A stretch of DNA of 64,000 bases from the NCBI GenBank assembly GCA_026129465.1, contig JAHCIA010000001.1, positions 3,369,583-3,433,582 on the forward strand. The letters are read 5' to 3'. Under the pieces are notes generated by a model. It saw only the letters and a list, made by a program, of their open reading frames with translations. It did no database searches and had not been told where the DNA came from. The stretch comes from Flavobacteriales bacterium. GTDB taxonomy: Bacteria > Bacteroidota > Bacteroidia > Flavobacteriales_F > PHOS-HE28. Shown one piece after another: positions 43,450-50,609 of the stretch (the first letter of the stretch is position 1; every line of letters starts with the position of its first letter). A program made the position numbers and the translations under genes.

Positions 43450-43900
43450 GGTGTTGGGGTTGGGTTTGCTCGTTCTTGGTGTCGGCAGGAGGTCTTATCA
43501 CCAGCACGCTTTTGCCTTCCACCATCTTCATCCACAGGTCGAATGCCCGTGCGTAGTGTGCCGTGTAGCGCAGTGTGTAGGCTTCCTTCAGCAATGCCTC
43601 ACGCTTCCAGTCATTAGGCTGGTGCGGCACCAGGCTTTCTGGGCCGAACCACTCTGCCCAGAGGCGCACCTCGAATGCACGCCACGCCATTTCGTAGAAC
43701 GTCCACCAGCCGATAGCGGCGAGGTGCTCGCGGTACTGTGAGCACGCCTCCAGGCTTACGGTGCCTACCGGTCGCACCAGATCATCCAGGCATTGACAAC
43801 CGCTCTCCAGTATCAGCAGCTGGTAGCTCAGGTCGTCCATGCCGGTGGCCTCCTGTATGCCCGTGCGGGCCTCGTTGCTGCGTTGTATCAAGGCGTTCAT
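43433..43900 (-). CDS. Phage early protein of unknown function
   Basis: A product of 155 residues, tryptophan-rich in the centre (AAIGWWTFYEMAWRAFEVRL). It overlaps MuB by four bases at its start and DUF3164 by 17 bases at its end, so it is coupled to both. No family is recognised. Confidence 0.55.
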   Translation of the reverse strand: MNALIQRSNEARTGIQEATGMDDLSYQLLILESGCQCLDDLVRPVGTVSLEACSQYREHLAAIGWWTFYEMAWRAFEVRLWAEWFGPESLVPHQPNDWKREALLKEAYTLRYTAHYARAFDLWMKMVEGKSVLVIRPPADTKNEQTQPQHHESNC

Positions 43901-44814
43901 GCCGCGATGCGGGACTTCTTCACCTGGATCCTAGCGTAGCGCAAGCCGCGCCCCATGTCCTCCAGGCTGCGTGTTACGACCGCCTCCAGGCGCTCGGGGT
44001 CCGTAAGTCCATTGGCCCTGCACACCTGCATCACCTGCTGCTGTATGAACTTGCGCTGCGCGTGTGGCTCCTGCGGTACCACATGTAGGTATCTGCCACC
44101 AAAGCGGCTGTAAACCTCCTCGAAGCTGTTCCGCTTCAGGCGGATGCTGTTCTCGATGCGCTTGCGGAGGTCGGGAGCGCCTACCATATAGAAGCCGCAC
44201 ACGAATTCAAGCTCGTTGTAGAGCCGCTTCAACAGTCTGTAGGTGCTGTTGTCCATGTCACCGGCCTCGTCAATGATGAGGATGGGCCGCTCCAGGCTCT
44301 TCAGGTAGTAAGTGAAGTCTGCCAGTACATCCTCGGCGCTGCCCTTGGCTTCGATGCCAGCAGCCTGCGCCAGGGCGCGGATGAAGCGGAACCGATTGGG
44401 CGCTAGACCGCCGTTGATATAGAAGGCGTTCCGGTGCGTGGCGGCGAACTCCTTGCACACATGTGTTTTTCCGATCCCAGCGCGGTCGCAGAACATGGCA
44501 GCGAGGCTTTCCGCCTGGCACACCTCAAGCTGCTTGCTGATGGTGAGGTAGGTCTCCGTGCGGGCCGTCACCCACTTCTCCGCAGGCGTGAACTCGAAGC
44601 CCACCGACCTGGCGATGCGCAGCCACTTGCTGTGGCTCAACAGCCGGTCGTTGCTGGCCCATTTCTCGGAGGCGATGTTGCTGAAGTCGCTGCTGTTGAT
44701 GCCGATGCTAACGGCATACTTCGCCCGGCTGCTGAAGCCGCTCTTCTCATATGCTTCCATCAGTTTGGCACCGATGGCCTGCTTCTGTTCGTGGGTCAAC
44801 GTGGGCTTGTTCAT
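43897..44814 (-). CDS. MuB-like AAA+ ATPase (transposition target selection)
   Basis: A product of 305 residues. The Walker A motif is GIGKTH with K116, and the Walker B is ILIIDEAGD. An N-terminal region of about 90 residues (including IGINSSDFSNIASEKW) resembles the helix-turn-helix that binds DNA in MuB. The C-terminal VTRSLEDMGRGLRYARIQVK fits a lid. In Mu this protein coats target DNA, stimulates MuA and gives target immunity. It directly follows MuA and one small gene, as in Mu. Confidence 0.88.
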   Translation of the reverse strand: MNKPTLTHEQKQAIGAKLMEAYEKSGFSSRAKYAVSIGINSSDFSNIASEKWASNDRLLSHSKWLRIARSVGFEFTPAEKWVTARTETYLTISKQLEVCQAESLAAMFCDRAGIGKTHVCKEFAATHRNAFYINGGLAPNRFRFIRALAQAAGIEAKGSAEDVLADFTYYLKSLERPILIIDEAGDMDNSTYRLLKRLYNELEFVCGFYMVGAPDLRKRIENSIRLKRNSFEEVYSRFGGRYLHVVPQEPHAQRKFIQQQVMQVCRANGLTDPERLEAVVTRSLEDMGRGLRYARIQVKKSRIAA

Positions 44815-44819
44815 GGCGT

Positions 44820-45032
44820 TCAGGCTATGGTGGTTCGTGTCACGTCCGTCAGGTTGCGACGATCAGTTTCAGGATGGCGGTGAGAAAGGCCGAATTCGGC
44901 TCGGCCCAACATCAGGTCCTTCAGTCCTAGGTTCAGCTCCTGCCTGGCCATTGCGATGGCCTCCTTGCGCAGGTACTCGGGTAGCCCGTGGTAATTCACG
45001 CTTACAGCCTTGGTCGTATCGATGGTTTCCAT
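44820..45032 (-). CDS. Small phage protein between MuA and MuB
   Basis: A product of 70 residues with a helical middle (EYLRKEAIAMARQELNLGLK). It is not recognised. It starts 12 bases after MuA and ends five bases before MuB. The leader has AAACCCCACGAACC before its ATG. Confidence 0.5.
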   Translation of the reverse strand: METIDTTKAVSVNYHGLPEYLRKEAIAMARQELNLGLKDLMLGRAEFGLSHRHPETDRRNLTDVTRTTIA

Positions 45033-45044
45033 GGTTCGTGGGGT

Positions 45045-47084
45045 TTAGAGGTTGTCCACCGCGCGCTGCTGTATCTCAGCCTCGCTGTAGTTCCGTACGT
45101 GTTGCTGTGCGGCCTTGTGGCTGCCCTTGATCATGATGTAGTTCTTCTCCACCGCCTCTTGCTCTGGCGTCATCCGCATCACATCGTCCGTCTTGCTGCC
45201 TGCACGTGGTCGGCGCACCAGGCTCGCATCCAGCAGGAGCTGCTCGGCCAGGTAGGCCATCTGCTCCCTGTTATTCAGGATGCTGTCTATCGCTGCCTGG
45301 CTCAGCTCCTTCTTGAAGGATTCAGTGGCCGCGAGCTGTGCCCTGGTCTCAGGCGTGTGGTCCATGAGCGCCATTGGCATCGGCATCACTTCCGGCACCA
45401 GATATCGGCGCAGGCCGTCCATGCTGGTGGCCAGCACAGTGCTCAGGTCCTGCGGGTCGTAGGTGATGCGGAAGCGGGCACCCACCTCGCGCTGGAAGGC
45501 AGTGCTCAGCAATTGGTAGGGCCGCTCTTCTCCAAGGATGGTAGGGCATAGGCCTCGGTTCGTCAGCTCGTTCTCCCACTTGTGCTGCACACCGAACAGC
45601 TCCAGGTACTGCTCGCGGCCAATGGCGCGAAGCGTGCCGGCGGGCATGGCCTCCAGCGCCTGTCGGTATGCTGCAACCTTGTCGGCTCGCTCTGCTGCGA
45701 TCGCCTCGTGGATCTGTGCGATCACACCGTGCTCGTCCGGGAAGTGCTTTCGCAGGCTGTTCAGCGCTTCCGGGCTCGGCTGGTTTTCGCTCCTGGAGGT
45801 TACGTTGTGGCCGCTCCAGTTGTAGTTGCGGTTCACGTAGGTGTCGTTGTGGTGCTTGAACCAGGGCTCCACGATCTTGCTGCGGCTGTTCCTCGCCGCT
45901 GCCGGTGTATACTTCACGCCCATGCGCTCGTACCACTCGCCCAGCGTCTTGTGGCCAAGGCGGTCGCTTTGCACCTGGTAGGGCAGGGCGTAGCTGCCGG
46001 TCAGCTCCTTCATGTGCAGCACCGCGTTGGCCACCGCCTCCTGCGCCAGCGCAATGGTGTCCTGGTCGCCGATGGCGTAGCCCACCGGATACCACGTGTG
46101 CGGGTCCACCACCACCACTACCAGCTTGCGGTGGTGGTGCGTCACCTTGCCGCCCTCTTCCTTGCGGTATAGCAGCTCGTAGTCCGTGCCATCGTGCACC
46201 CACATGTAGGTGGGCTGCGTGGGCCTGCTGCGGTGTACCACTATGCCGTAGTTGTTACTGTACTGCGCGATGCCCTTGGCATAGATGCTGGCCGCGCGGC
46301 CATTGTTCCCATCGGCCAGAAAGCGCCGCACCGTGTTGGCGCTGATAGTTGGCCAGCCCTTCGCCGCAGCGATGCGGTTGTAGTCCGTGGCGTTGCGCTG
46401 TAGGCTGTAGTTCTGGTGGCGGCTGCAAACCATCAGCAGGGCCTTGCGCTGGTCATCGCCCAGCTTGCTACTGTTCGCGTTGCCCTGGCCACCGTGTATC
46501 AGCGTGGCCGCTCCAGGCTGGCCCTCGGCCTTGGCTGCCAGGTAGGCGCGCTTGCGCGCCTCCAGCCGGGCGAAGCTCGTGGGGAACTTCTTCGGGAGGC
46601 GCTCACGGTTGGCCTTGATGTAAGCCAGGATGGTTTCCTTCAGCGCCATCACCGTCATGCCAAACTCCGCCTGCACTGCCCGCGAGCCTCCCTCCTTCAT
46701 CACCTGGTCAAGCGTAGCCACCAGGTTCATGATGGCAGCGGCCTTCTTCAGCTCGCGGCGCTTCTCGGGTGAAAGGCCGAGGCCGTTGCTGCTCTTGAAG
46801 CCCTCGATGTGCCGCTCGTCCTCGGGCGTTAGGACCAGGTGGCGCTCCACAAGCTGCGCCTTGGCGATGTGCTCCGGGTCGCCACCAAGGTGCGCGGCAA
46901 CCAGCTCCTGGTACTTCGGTGCGAGGCTCTTCCAGTCGATCAGGGCAGGCCGTCCACCACTACCGCGCTGACAAATCGTTATGCGCCCCTCCCTCACGCC
47001 CTTGTCATAGGCGGGCTTGCTCAGGCAGCGGTCGTTCACCAGGTCGGCGAACTCCAGTAGATATGTGCCCTCAAGAACTACCAT
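45045..47084 (-). CDS. MuA-like DDE transposase
   Basis: A product of 679 residues. The catalytic DDE core is visible: D298 in VHDGTDYE (D301 is an alternative), D374 in QSDR and E406 in IVEPWF. The C-terminal Mu-transposase domain follows. The N-terminal half contains DNA-binding-like segments (for example ISANTVRRFLADGNN) that would recognise the phage end sites. It performs replicative transposition together with MuB. Its start overlaps the small gene upstream by seven bases. Confidence 0.9.
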   Translation of the reverse strand: MVVLEGTYLLEFADLVNDRCLSKPAYDKGVREGRITICQRGSGGRPALIDWKSLAPKYQELVAAHLGGDPEHIAKAQLVERHLVLTPEDERHIEGFKSSNGLGLSPEKRRELKKAAAIMNLVATLDQVMKEGGSRAVQAEFGMTVMALKETILAYIKANRERLPKKFPTSFARLEARKRAYLAAKAEGQPGAATLIHGGQGNANSSKLGDDQRKALLMVCSRHQNYSLQRNATDYNRIAAAKGWPTISANTVRRFLADGNNGRAASIYAKGIAQYSNNYGIVVHRSRPTQPTYMWVHDGTDYELLYRKEEGGKVTHHHRKLVVVVVDPHTWYPVGYAIGDQDTIALAQEAVANAVLHMKELTGSYALPYQVQSDRLGHKTLGEWYERMGVKYTPAAARNSRSKIVEPWFKHHNDTYVNRNYNWSGHNVTSRSENQPSPEALNSLRKHFPDEHGVIAQIHEAIAAERADKVAAYRQALEAMPAGTLRAIGREQYLELFGVQHKWENELTNRGLCPTILGEERPYQLLSTAFQREVGARFRITYDPQDLSTVLATSMDGLRRYLVPEVMPMPMALMDHTPETRAQLAATESFKKELSQAAIDSILNNREQMAYLAEQLLLDASLVRRPRAGSKTDDVMRMTPEQEAVEKNYIMIKGSHKAAQQHVRNYSEAEIQQRAVDNL

Positions 47085-47329
47085 GCGCCGAGGTCGCCCT
47101 TCAGCCGGGCGCGATCCAGGGTGATGCGGTTCGCTGTCTTCCAGATGCGCAACGCCAGGGCGGACTGCGCTTTGCGCTTCTCGGTCAGGACCTTCTTTAC
47201 ATAGTCCGGTGTGGCGCGGGTGATCTCTGCGATGAGAGCCTTGTCGCCCTTTCGCAGGTCCCTTGTGATGCGCTGCTTGGCGGCATCGGTTAGCCCATAT
47301 GCAGGGCGCGTCCTTTCTTTGTCCCTCAT
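47078..47329 (-). CDS. Small DNA-binding-like protein, first early gene
   Basis: A product of 83 residues, basic, with a helix-turn-helix-like stretch (KALIAEITRATPDYVKKVL). It is the first gene of the early operon, where Mu has ner, a negative regulator. A Ner-like role is therefore plausible from position. Its ATG lies nine bases from the -7 element, so the transcript has almost no leader. Confidence 0.6.
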   Translation of the reverse strand: MRDKERTRPAYGLTDAAKQRITRDLRKGDKALIAEITRATPDYVKKVLTEKRKAQSALALRIWKTANRITLDRARLKGDLGAW

Positions 47330-47337
47330 TACGGGGA

Positions 47338-47368
47338 CAAACGTATTGAGATAACTCTACACAGTCAA
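47338..47368 (-). promoter_or_regulatory. Early promoter of the prophage
   Basis: On the minus strand, TTG (47368-47366) is followed after 20 bases by TACGTTTG (47345-47338), an exact match to the Bacteroidota -33/-7 pattern TTG-N19-21-TAnnTTTG. It drives the leftward operon. The inverted repeat AGAGAcTTCTCT-like string at 47369-47379, just upstream, could be an operator for the divergent repressor. Confidence 0.7.
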
Positions 47369-47403
47369 GAGACTTCTCTGCATATAGTTTTCAACATGAC
47401 AGC

Positions 47404-47823
47404 GTGAGTACCATTATAGACCGCCTTCAAGAGTTGATCCAGGCGTATGGCCTGAACAATAACAGCCTCACCGTGAAGGCGGGATTGAGCGTGGGCCTCA
47501 TTGCTCAGTCGATCAAGAATGGGAAGGGGTTGCACTCTGATACTATACAGAAGATCCTCAATGCTTACCCTGAGGTCAGTGCCGAATGGTTCGTCATGGG
47601 CCGTGGCCAGATGAAGCGCACCGCCCAGCACCAGGGCCTTCCTATTGCCGCCGAACCACCAGCTCCCTATGTTACGCCATCTGAAGAACTTCTCAATGCC
47701 GCTCGTGAGGCAGGTCGGCAAGCAGCTCGAGAAGAGCTGAACGCCCTGCTCGAGCGAAAACGAACAAGCCCCGTCCTGGCGGGAGGCGCCAATAGCGACG
47801 GGGCAAAGCTGAAGAAGAGTTGA
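47404..47823 (+). CDS. Repressor-like helix-turn-helix protein
   Basis: A product of 139 residues with a GTG start at 47404. The N-terminal domain has an XRE-type helix-turn-helix (NNNSLTVKAGLSVGLIAQSI) followed by ILNAYPEVSAEWFVMGRG, the usual ending of prophage repressor DNA-binding domains in Bacteroidota. The C-terminal half is an alanine/arginine-rich helix, with no peptidase domain, so it would not respond to RecA by self-cleavage. It is divergent from the early operon across a 74-base operator region. Confidence 0.8.
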   Translation: MSTIIDRLQELIQAYGLNNNSLTVKAGLSVGLIAQSIKNGKGLHSDTIQKILNAYPEVSAEWFVMGRGQMKRTAQHQGLPIAAEPPAPYVTPSEELLNAAREAGRQAAREELNALLERKRTSPVLAGGANSDGAKLKKS

Positions 47824-47886
47824 CCGAATGGACCCCTACAGAAAGGACTTGCATCTTCCGCATGATTGATCGTGCTTAGATGCGTC

Positions 47887-48087
47887 ATGAACGCAGCGCA
47901 ACTCCAAAGCCTCATCAAGGGCGGCAACATCACCCGATGGAGCACCCTCGAAGCCGCCCGATCTCAGGCGACGGCGCAGCCCTACTACACGGTCATTCTG
48001 CTTGGCTGCGACGGCCGGTATTGGGTGCCAGCCACCCCACGCCCGGCTCGCCAACTCTTGGCCGCCGGGTACGAAGCTGCGGAGTAG
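47887..48087 (+). CDS. Small phage protein
   Basis: A product of 66 residues from the ATG at 47887. Compact alpha/beta pattern (QSLIKGGNITRWSTLEAARS, then YYTVILLGCDGRYWV). No family is recognised. It lies behind the repressor and before a possible terminator. Confidence 0.5.
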   Translation: MNAAQLQSLIKGGNITRWSTLEAARSQATAQPYYTVILLGCDGRYWVPATPRPARQLLAAGYEAAE

Positions 48088-48099
48088 TGTAGAACCGCT

Positions 48100-48131
48100 G
48101 GAACCCCAGTAAAACCAGGGGCGCCTTTTTT
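48100..48131 (+). terminator. Possible terminator
   Basis: CCCC (48104-48107) and GGGG (48118-48121) form a short stem, followed after CGCC by six T. It ends the repressor segment. Confidence 0.4.
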
Positions 48132-48188
48132 CCCCCATCCCGTTGATGCTCCATTGCGCGCGCTCTGCACAAGCCGGGCACCAACGCA

Positions 48189-48356
48189 ATGAAGCGCCTT
48201 CTGTACGCAGTGGTATTTTCGGTAGCTCTCTACTACAACACCATGGACCCATACTCACGCGCCGTGTGGCGCAGCATGGGTGCCAAGGCCATCATCGCGG
48301 CCGGGGCGCTGGTGCTGTGGGGCCTTATCGAACTGGTGCGCTGGCTCATTCCCTGA
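48189..48356 (+). CDS. Small membrane protein (55 residues)
   Basis: The frame from ATG 48189 to TGA 48356 encodes two hydrophobic segments: LLYAVVFSVALYY near the start and AIIAAGALVLWGLIELVRWL at the end, with MDPYSRAVWRSMG between. A two-helix small membrane protein in a phage middle region could be an accessory lysis or exclusion factor; no family is recognised. Confidence 0.5.
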   Translation: MKRLLYAVVFSVALYYNTMDPYSRAVWRSMGAKAIIAAGALVLWGLIELVRWLIP

Positions 48357-48427
48357 GGTCAACCTCCACGGTCCACATTTGACCGAGTGGTCCGGAACCC
48401 GCAGCATACGCGGCACGTACACGCGTC

Positions 48428-48688
48428 ATGGGCCGCAAGACGTGCATCGTGGTGCGTTGGAAGAAGAGTGGCAAATGGGAGGCCTGGTCCAGCTTGGCCG
48501 CATTCAGCAGCTTCCACCCGGGCTACCCGACAGGCTTCATCCGCAGGCGAACGGTTGAAGGTGTATTCGAGCACTATCGGTTCGAGTTGCGCCGTGTTGA
48601 ATGGCGGATCAGTCCCGTCCGCTTGCGCGTGAAGGGCCTTGCGCGCAAAAAGCCCGGCCCCAAAGCACCACGTACGAAGCGAACTTGA
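48428..48688 (+). CDS. Small basic phage protein
   Basis: A product of 86 residues, strongly basic at the end (RVKGLARKKPGPKAPRTKR). It has an AT-hook-like GLARKKPGPK element, suggesting DNA binding. It immediately precedes the methylase gene. Confidence 0.5.
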   Translation: MGRKTCIVVRWKKSGKWEAWSSLAAFSSFHPGYPTGFIRRRTVEGVFEHYRFELRRVEWRISPVRLRVKGLARKKPGPKAPRTKRT

Positions 48689-48726
48689 TGGGCCACTGGC
48701 GTACAGCGCTGCGCTGCTTCGCCGCC

Positions 48727-49473
48727 ATGATACTCACACGCCTAGGAAACAAGCGGCGTATCGCCGCCAAGATCCTGCCACACATTCCCGACCATAAACT
48801 CTGGCTTGAGCCATTCTTCGGTGCAGGCGGGTTGTTCTTCTCCAAACAGCCCGCCCAGCGCAGCATTGTGAACGACCTGGACGGCGAGGTCTACAACCTG
48901 TTCTGCGTCATCCTGGACAGGTCAGCAGAGCTGGAGGAGGCCTGGTACAATACGCCCATCCACGAGGACCTGTGGAAGCACTGGAAGAAGGAGATGCCGG
49001 ACGATCCCGTGTGGCGGGCCGTGCGCTTCCTGTTGCAGAGCAACTTCGGCTTCCTGGGCAAGCCGCAGACCCTCCAGTGGAACAAGAAGAACGCCAAGCG
49101 ACTGCTCCAGGAACGCATCGCAACCACGCGGGAGCTGCTCTACGATGTTGAGTTCATGAACTGCGACTTCCGCAACATGCTTCGGCGCATACCGATGAGC
49201 AAGAACGAACGGGCCAACGCCTTCCTTTACGCCGACCCACCATACCTGGGCACCGATAACAACTACGGCAGGGCCGCAGCTTGGTGCGAGCAGGACACCG
49301 GCGACTTGTTCACAGAGCTGCTTGCCAGTGGGCTACGCTTCGCAATCAGTGAGTTCGACAACCCGGTGGTGCTGGAGCTGGCCAAGGAGCACGACCTGCG
49401 CACCATCATCATCGGAGAGCGGCACAACCTGCGCAACCGGCGTACGGAGATAATCATCACAAATGTTGATTGA
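48727..49473 (+). CDS. DNA adenine N6-methylase (Dam type, D12 class)
   Basis: A product of 248 residues from the ATG at 48727 (an ATG at 48688 would add 13 residues). Motif I EPFFGAGG is at residues 28-35 and the catalytic motif IV DPPY at 170-173, in the order expected of the D12 class. LTRLGNKRRIAAKIL is the usual N-terminus. It transfers methyl from SAM to adenine. No restriction enzyme is nearby, so it is probably a solitary phage methylase for evading host restriction or timing gene expression. Confidence 0.88.
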   Translation: MILTRLGNKRRIAAKILPHIPDHKLWLEPFFGAGGLFFSKQPAQRSIVNDLDGEVYNLFCVILDRSAELEEAWYNTPIHEDLWKHWKKEMPDDPVWRAVRFLLQSNFGFLGKPQTLQWNKKNAKRLLQERIATTRELLYDVEFMNCDFRNMLRRIPMSKNERANAFLYADPPYLGTDNNYGRAAAWCEQDTGDLFTELLASGLRFAISEFDNPVVLELAKEHDLRTIIIGERHNLRNRRTEIIITNVD

Positions 49474-49524
49474 ACAGCCAGTTGTTCATTGTTGGGCATA
49501 CCCGTGATCGGTTCTTTGGGTTCC

Positions 49525-50094
49525 ATGGTATCGGAGGACTTGGGGCATGCGGGGGGGGCTGGCACTGCTGGGCTCCCTTGCCCCACGGCCGATGCGGCTG
49601 CGGTCGCATTCGTCCGCAGCTACCGGCCCGCCATCGATTGGGCCATCAGGACAGCGGCCATACCGCGCGCTGACCGTAACGACCTGGTGCAGGATATCAC
49701 CATCAAGGTGCTTGAGCGCTTTCGGCGTCATGGCCTCGTTAACACGAATGGCAGCAACCTCAGCTATGCGATCGCGGTGGCTCGCAGTTGTGCGTTCACT
49801 TGGCTCAAAATGCGGAAGCGAACAGCCACCGCGCACCTCGCCGCCGAGGCCGATGCTCGCTTGCGAGACGTCGACCAGGTAGTGGATGACCAAGTCATAC
49901 GCCAGGACGGCCATGCGCGCTTGCGATACGCCATCGCTAGCCTCACGCCGTTCCAGCGCTACTTGATGGAGCGCGTGATGGACGGTGCCACACCCACCGG
50001 GATCGCACGGGAGAACGGTTGGTCAGAACAGGCCACGAGAAAGGCGCACCGACGCGCGGTAAAGGAGTTGCGCAAACGACTCGTCCCACGATGA
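49525..50094 (+). CDS. ECF-like sigma factor of the prophage
   Basis: A product of 189 residues from the ATG at 49525. A region-2-like segment (AFVRSYRPAIDWAIRTAA with RNDLVQDITIKVLERF) and a region-4-like helix-turn-helix (SLTPFQRYLMERVM, then GIARENGWSEQATRKAHRRA) are present in the right order and spacing for a small sigma-70 factor. There is no anti-sigma gene. In Mu the late activators Mor and C occupy this position between early and structural genes. Here a sigma factor may do that job. Confidence 0.7.
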   Translation: MVSEDLGHAGGAGTAGLPCPTADAAAVAFVRSYRPAIDWAIRTAAIPRADRNDLVQDITIKVLERFRRHGLVNTNGSNLSYAIAVARSCAFTWLKMRKRTATAHLAAEADARLRDVDQVVDDQVIRQDGHARLRYAIASLTPFQRYLMERVMDGATPTGIARENGWSEQATRKAHRRAVKELRKRLVPR

Positions 50095-50180
50095 AGAACT
50101 CGAAGCCCCTGGCCGCAGTGGCCTTGGCCACATTCCTCCTCTCGCTGATCGCCCTTGTGCTCTGCGGCTGCTCCATTTGA
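50091..50180 (+). CDS. Very small lipoprotein-like peptide
   Basis: The frame ATG 50091 to TGA 50180 encodes 29 residues: MKNSKPLAAVALATFLLSLI followed by ALVLCGCSI. It has a signal-like hydrophobic stretch with a CGC end that could be a lipobox. Its ATG overlaps the sigma-factor stop (ATGA), which supports translation. Confidence 0.45.
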   Translation: MKNSKPLAAVALATFLLSLIALVLCGCSI

Positions 50181-50183
50181 CAC

Positions 50184-50369
50184 ATGGCAAGGAACAACGA
50201 CCTTATCGCAAGGCGCAATGCCCAGATCCGCAAGGACTATGAGAAGCTCCGTTCCGCGAAGCAGGGGCGAAAGCCCAAGTTCACGGCCGAATATGTGATC
50301 AGTCTGCTTTCCGAGCGCTATTACCTCAGCGAGCGCCGCATAGAAGACCTGGTGTGGACCAAGGGGTGA
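50184..50369 (+). CDS. Small phage protein
   Basis: A product of 61 residues, basic N-terminal half (ARRNAQIRKDYEKLRSAK) and a helical C-terminal half (YVISLLSERYYLSERRIEDL) of helix-turn-helix-like character. It is a frequent type of small protein in Bacteroidota prophages. It is convergent with the next leftward gene, with no gap. Confidence 0.55.
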   Translation: MARNNDLIARRNAQIRKDYEKLRSAKQGRKPKFTAEYVISLLSERYYLSERRIEDLVWTKG

Positions 50370-50609
50370 TCACCCCACCTCCAGCGTAGGCAGGTATGCC
50401 TGCACGGCCGCCGATACATGTTCATCGCCCCAGGTGCCATTCACGTAAGGCTGTGGCGGCAGCCTATGTAGAACGCGAAGGTTCGGGCCGCAGTCCAGCA
50501 CAATTGTTGGCGTGAAGGTCTGCTCGGCGGGCCGGTCAACGGTGTGCAGCACTTGCCATTCCGGGTCTTCCAGGATCACACCTGGGTGGGTATCCAGTTG
50601 TAGCCTCAT
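50370..50609 (-). CDS. Small phage structural-region protein
   Basis: A product of 79 residues, last gene of the leftward structural operon. It has proline/valine-rich beta-like segments (TFTPTIVLDCGPNLRVLH). It overlaps the preceding tail gene by four bases. Unrecognised. Confidence 0.5.
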   Translation of the reverse strand: MRLQLDTHPGVILEDPEWQVLHTVDRPAEQTFTPTIVLDCGPNLRVLHRLPPQPYVNGTWGDEHVSAAVQAYLPTLEVG

